From NCBI GenBank assembly GCA_016937975.1, contig JAFGVN010000021.1, forward strand, positions 1-64,000: a DNA stretch of 64,000 nucleotides, written 5' to 3'. This DNA is from Clostridia bacterium. Its GTDB lineage: Bacteria; Bacillota; Clostridia; Peptostreptococcales; Acidaminobacteraceae. The position numbers and the translations under genes were made by a program. The notes below the pieces were generated by a model. The model saw only the letters and a list, made by a program, of their open reading frames with translations, searched no databases and was not told the origin of the DNA. Below, piece after piece: positions 61,752 through 64,000 of this stretch. Position 1 is the stretch's first letter; every line of letters starts with the position of its first letter.

Positions 61752-63032
61752 ATGAACGAAAAGTTTTCTGCAAAAAACCTTGTATTAGGTTTACAACATT
61801 TAGTAGCTATGTTTGGTGCTACAGTATTAGTTCCTATTTTAACAGGTTTTAATCCAGCAGTAGCATTGCTGGCAGCAGGTATCGGTACATTAATATTCCA
61901 CGCGGTAACGAAAGGTAAAGTTCCAGTATTTTTAGGATCTTCATTTTCTTTTCTAGGCGTGATTTTTATTGTCCGTGATATGGAAGGTGGCGGATTAGCA
62001 TACGCGCAAGGTGGTATTTTAGTAGCAGGTTTAGTTTATGTTCTTATTTCATTATTTATCGGAAAAGTGTCTATTGAAACCATCAGAAGAATCTTACCAG
62101 CACATGTTATTGGTCCAATGATCATGATTATTGGTTTAACCTTATTACCAGTAGCGATAGACAATGCAAAAGCAAATCTTCTTATCGCAGGCTTGACTTT
62201 ACTATATGTTGTATTAATCAATGTATTTGGTAAAGGCTTAATTAAACAAATGTCAATTTTATTGGCAGTCATCTTAGGTTATGTCACTGCAATGATTTAT
62301 GGTATGGTATCGGGTACGTCTTTAATTGCATTTGATGCAATTAAGGAAGCGAGCTGGTTAGCAATGCCAGAAATGACTTTGCCAAAGTTTAGTTTACCAG
62401 CAATCTTAACGATTGTACCAGTAGTTCTTGCAGTATTTATGGAGCACATTGGTGATGTAACAACGAATGGTGCTGTTGTTGGTCAAGATTTCATGAAAGA
62501 TCCTGGATTAAAAAGAACTTTGTTAGGCGATGGTTTGGCAACTATGTTTGCAGCATTCATCGGTGGTCCTGCAAATACAACTTACGGTGAAAACACAAGT
62601 GTACTTGCTATTACGAAGAACTACAATCCTTTGAACTTAAGAATTGCAGCCGTGTTTGCCATTATCTTAGCCTTGGTAGGCAAAATTGGTGGCATTCTCC
62701 AAACGATTCCATTAGCCGTAATGGGCGGTATCTCAATGGTACTTTTCGGAATGATTGCATGGATTGGTGTACGTCTAATCAAAAATGAAAATGTGAAGTT
62801 TAACTTTAAAAATGTTACGGTAATGGTTGTGATGTTGGCAATTGGTTTAGGCACAAGTTACTTGGCTAAATATGCTGGAATCAACTTAGGCATTACGATC
62901 ACAGAGAGTGTTCAATTAACAGGTTTAAGTTTAGCAGCGATCGTTGGTGTTGTACTAAACTTTGTCTTAGGCTTATTCTTCAAGTCTACTGATGCAGTAG
63001 TTGAATCAGTCGTAACTGAAAAAGCAAACTAG
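61752..63032 (+). CDS. uraA: Uracil permease
   Basis: A 426-aa NCS2 nucleobase:proton symporter. The start is NLVLGLQHLVAMFGATVLVP, and the substrate residues are in FMEHIGDVTTNGAVVG near 230 and GGPANTTYGENTSVLAIT near 278, which are typical of UraA. Fourteen helices are plausible. AAGGAGG supports ATG 61752; a GTG at 61731 upstream is in frame but not needed. It is controlled by the attenuator-like leader. Confidence 0.93.
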   Translation: MNEKFSAKNLVLGLQHLVAMFGATVLVPILTGFNPAVALLAAGIGTLIFHAVTKGKVPVFLGSSFSFLGVIFIVRDMEGGGLAYAQGGILVAGLVYVLISLFIGKVSIETIRRILPAHVIGPMIMIIGLTLLPVAIDNAKANLLIAGLTLLYVVLINVFGKGLIKQMSILLAVILGYVTAMIYGMVSGTSLIAFDAIKEASWLAMPEMTLPKFSLPAILTIVPVVLAVFMEHIGDVTTNGAVVGQDFMKDPGLKRTLLGDGLATMFAAFIGGPANTTYGENTSVLAITKNYNPLNLRIAAVFAIILALVGKIGGILQTIPLAVMGGISMVLFGMIAWIGVRLIKNENVKFNFKNVTVMVVMLAIGLGTSYLAKYAGINLGITITESVQLTGLSLAAIVGVVLNFVLGLFFKSTDAVVESVVTEKAN

Positions 63033-63045
63033 TTATTCAAAACAT

Positions 63046-63077
63046 AAACTTCCAAGTTTTGACTTGGAAGTTTTTTT
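63046..63077 (+). terminator. Terminator after uraA
   Basis: AAACTTCCAAGT / ACTTGGAAGTTT (12 bp) with seven T. Confidence 0.9.
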
Positions 63078-63090
63078 AATTACAATGAAA

Positions 63091-63112
63091 AAAGTGGTCT
63101 TCTGACCACTTT
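63091..63112. terminator. Second hairpin downstream of uraA
   Basis: AAAGTGGTC / GACCACTTT with loop TTCT. A run of A precedes it, so it is a terminator when read on the minus strand, but no minus-strand gene is visible here. Confidence 0.6.
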
Positions 63113-63140
63113 CTCTATATACATTATAGCATAAAAAAAG

Positions 63141-63193
63141 AGGGAATTGTAGTCTGTTAATTTCATAGAGCATGTAATACAATTAAATTCCCT
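63141..63193 (+). other. Leader inverted repeat before the HelD-like gene
   Basis: AGGGAATT (63141-63148) and AATTCCCT (63186-63193) form an 8-bp stem with a 37-nt loop; the repeat ends about 7 nt before the Shine-Dalgarno. It might modulate expression of the HelD-like gene, but no known element matches. Confidence 0.3.
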
Positions 63194-63210
63194 AGGTTGA
63201 AGGAGGTGGC

Positions 63211-64000
63211 ATGGATATTTTAAAATTCGAACAAAAAAGGTACGCTTATACGAAGGAAAAAATAGCAGATGCTTTAGAGGAAGCCAAAAATCTGTTGGAT
63301 TATTATGGCCGTGATGCCATGATGATGAACCGCCAAATGATGAAGGAAACATCAAATGATTTCAGTGATGAAGATGTAAGAGCTGAAATCAGTCAAAATT
63401 TACAGACTTATGCAAACAATGAAAATCGTTTAAAGCAAAGTACAGAATTAAAAAATAAACTGGAACGACTCATTCAGAAACCTTACTTTGGTCGTTTTGA
63501 TTTCCAAGAAGATGGTTATAATAAAGAAACTTGTTATATTGGTATTGGAAATTTTTTGACGAAAGACCCTTTTGAAATTTTAGTTTATGATTGGCGTGCG
63601 CCCATATGCAGTTTATTTTATGAAGGTCATTATGGAAGACTAAGCTATATTGCGCCAGAGAAAATTGTTTCTGGGGAGATTTCCTTGAAAAGACACTTCC
63701 ATATCACCGACACAATAGATGCTTTTTATGATTTGGAAGAACATCCTTCTGATCCTGTTTTATTAGAGGTACTGAGTCAAAAACGGGGAGAAAAAATGTA
63801 TCCCATTGTACAATCCATTCAAAAGAAGCAAAATGAAATCATCCGTTTAAAAGATATTGACATGCTTCTTGTTCAAGGGGTACCTGGAAGTGGGAAATCA
63901 ATTATAGCTTTACATCGTATGGCTTATTTGTTATATCATGGAAAGCAGTATACCCATAACAACATGATGATATTGTCACCAAATGATTTCTTTAAACAAT
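63211..64000 (+). CDS. HelD-like RNA polymerase-associated ATPase, 5' part
   Basis: The frame opens at ATG 63211 after AAGGAGG and runs off the window (263 codons visible, no stop). It encodes a UvrD/HelD-type superfamily 1 protein: a coiled-coil N-terminal arm (about 1-90), the HelD-typical FGRFDF...YIGIGNF and VYDWRAPICSLFYE (near 130), then Walker A GVPGSGKSIIALHRMAYLLY near 225, with Ser instead of the usual Thr after the Lys. HelD removes stalled RNA polymerase from DNA, and in some bacteria confers rifamycin tolerance. Confidence 0.9.
   Translation, partial: MDILKFEQKRYAYTKEKIADALEEAKNLLDYYGRDAMMMNRQMMKETSNDFSDEDVRAEISQNLQTYANNENRLKQSTELKNKLERLIQKPYFGRFDFQEDGYNKETCYIGIGNFLTKDPFEILVYDWRAPICSLFYEGHYGRLSYIAPEKIVSGEISLKRHFHITDTIDAFYDLEEHPSDPVLLEVLSQKRGEKMYPIVQSIQKKQNEIIRLKDIDMLLVQGVPGSGKSIIALHRMAYLLYHGKQYTHNNMMILSPNDFFKQ

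Noticed and set aside
1-64000. tRNA genes, CRISPR arrays, complete insertion sequences or prophage
   Set aside because: I saw no tRNA-like T-arm sequence, no regularly spaced repeats, and no intact transposase or phage gene apart from the HUH-less RAYT homologue.

Overview
The window is a continuous, gene-dense piece of an AT-rich chromosome. Strong AGGAGG-type ribosome binding sites, many intrinsic terminators with U-tracts, a glycine T-box, and a gene order matching the Firmicutes 'rsmE to yqfO' housekeeping block point to a low-GC Gram-positive bacterium, most likely an anaerobic member of the Clostridia. Pyruvate phosphate dikinase, a Na+-NQR-type complex, a ferredoxin and a TM1266-like protein fit a fermentative anaerobe. 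The sporulation genes yqfC/yqfD that usually sit next to phoH in spore-formers are absent here, so the organism may not sporulate. I cannot name the species.

Region 1 (1-26450, nearly all + strand) is the conserved core: prmA, rsmE, a lipoprotein, mtaB, a HIT protein, rpsU, yqeY, phoH, pgpH, ybeY, a DUF3048 lipoprotein, cdd, era, mgtE, recO, a DUF4342 protein, T-box-glyS, a CcpN-like regulator, the PPDK regulatory protein, ppdK, dgt, dnaG, rpoD, trmK and nif3. These genes serve translation, ribosome and tRNA modification, RNA quality control, replication priming, transcription and the PEP/pyruvate node. Region 2 (26450-33400) holds the RNase P RNA, a broken small lipoprotein gene, a CPBP protease, a small ferredoxin, and a minus-strand nqrBCDEF operon that lacks nqrA and faces a TM1266-like gene. 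proC follows.

Region 3 (33600-48400) is more accessory. It has a purine permease, a STAS-like/PAS protein overlapping a 1027-aa hybrid histidine kinase, and an orphan cobalamin riboswitch with its own terminator but no downstream gene. A minus-strand ccdA-tlpA thiol-redox pair and a TPR protein follow. Next comes a RAYT-transposase relative that has lost its HUH motif, preceded by a 22-bp tandem repeat and placed immediately before thioredoxin reductase and a two-domain disulfide oxidoreductase. An MscS channel, a 7TM-PAS-GGDEF protein and a membrane protein gene broken at a ten-base homopolymer close the region.

Region 4 (48480-64000) carries topB, a sulfurtransferase, a polysaccharide deacetylase-like lipoprotein, a pepF-type peptidase, and a YeiL-like regulator with two YdcZ half-transporters. 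It continues with gpx-ohrR behind a consensus promoter flanked by OhrR-like boxes, a tandem flavodoxin/Fe-S flavoprotein fusion, exonuclease III, a second diguanylate cyclase and an acetyltransferase. It ends with uraA behind an attenuator-like leader and the 5' part of a HelD-like ATPase.

The best candidates for undescribed biology are the orphan B12 riboswitch, the HUH-less RAYT homologue in a thiol-redox operon, and the nqrA-less NQR operon. Several leader structures (rpsU, recO, uraA, the dnaG palindrome and the CcpN-type boxes) are worth testing.
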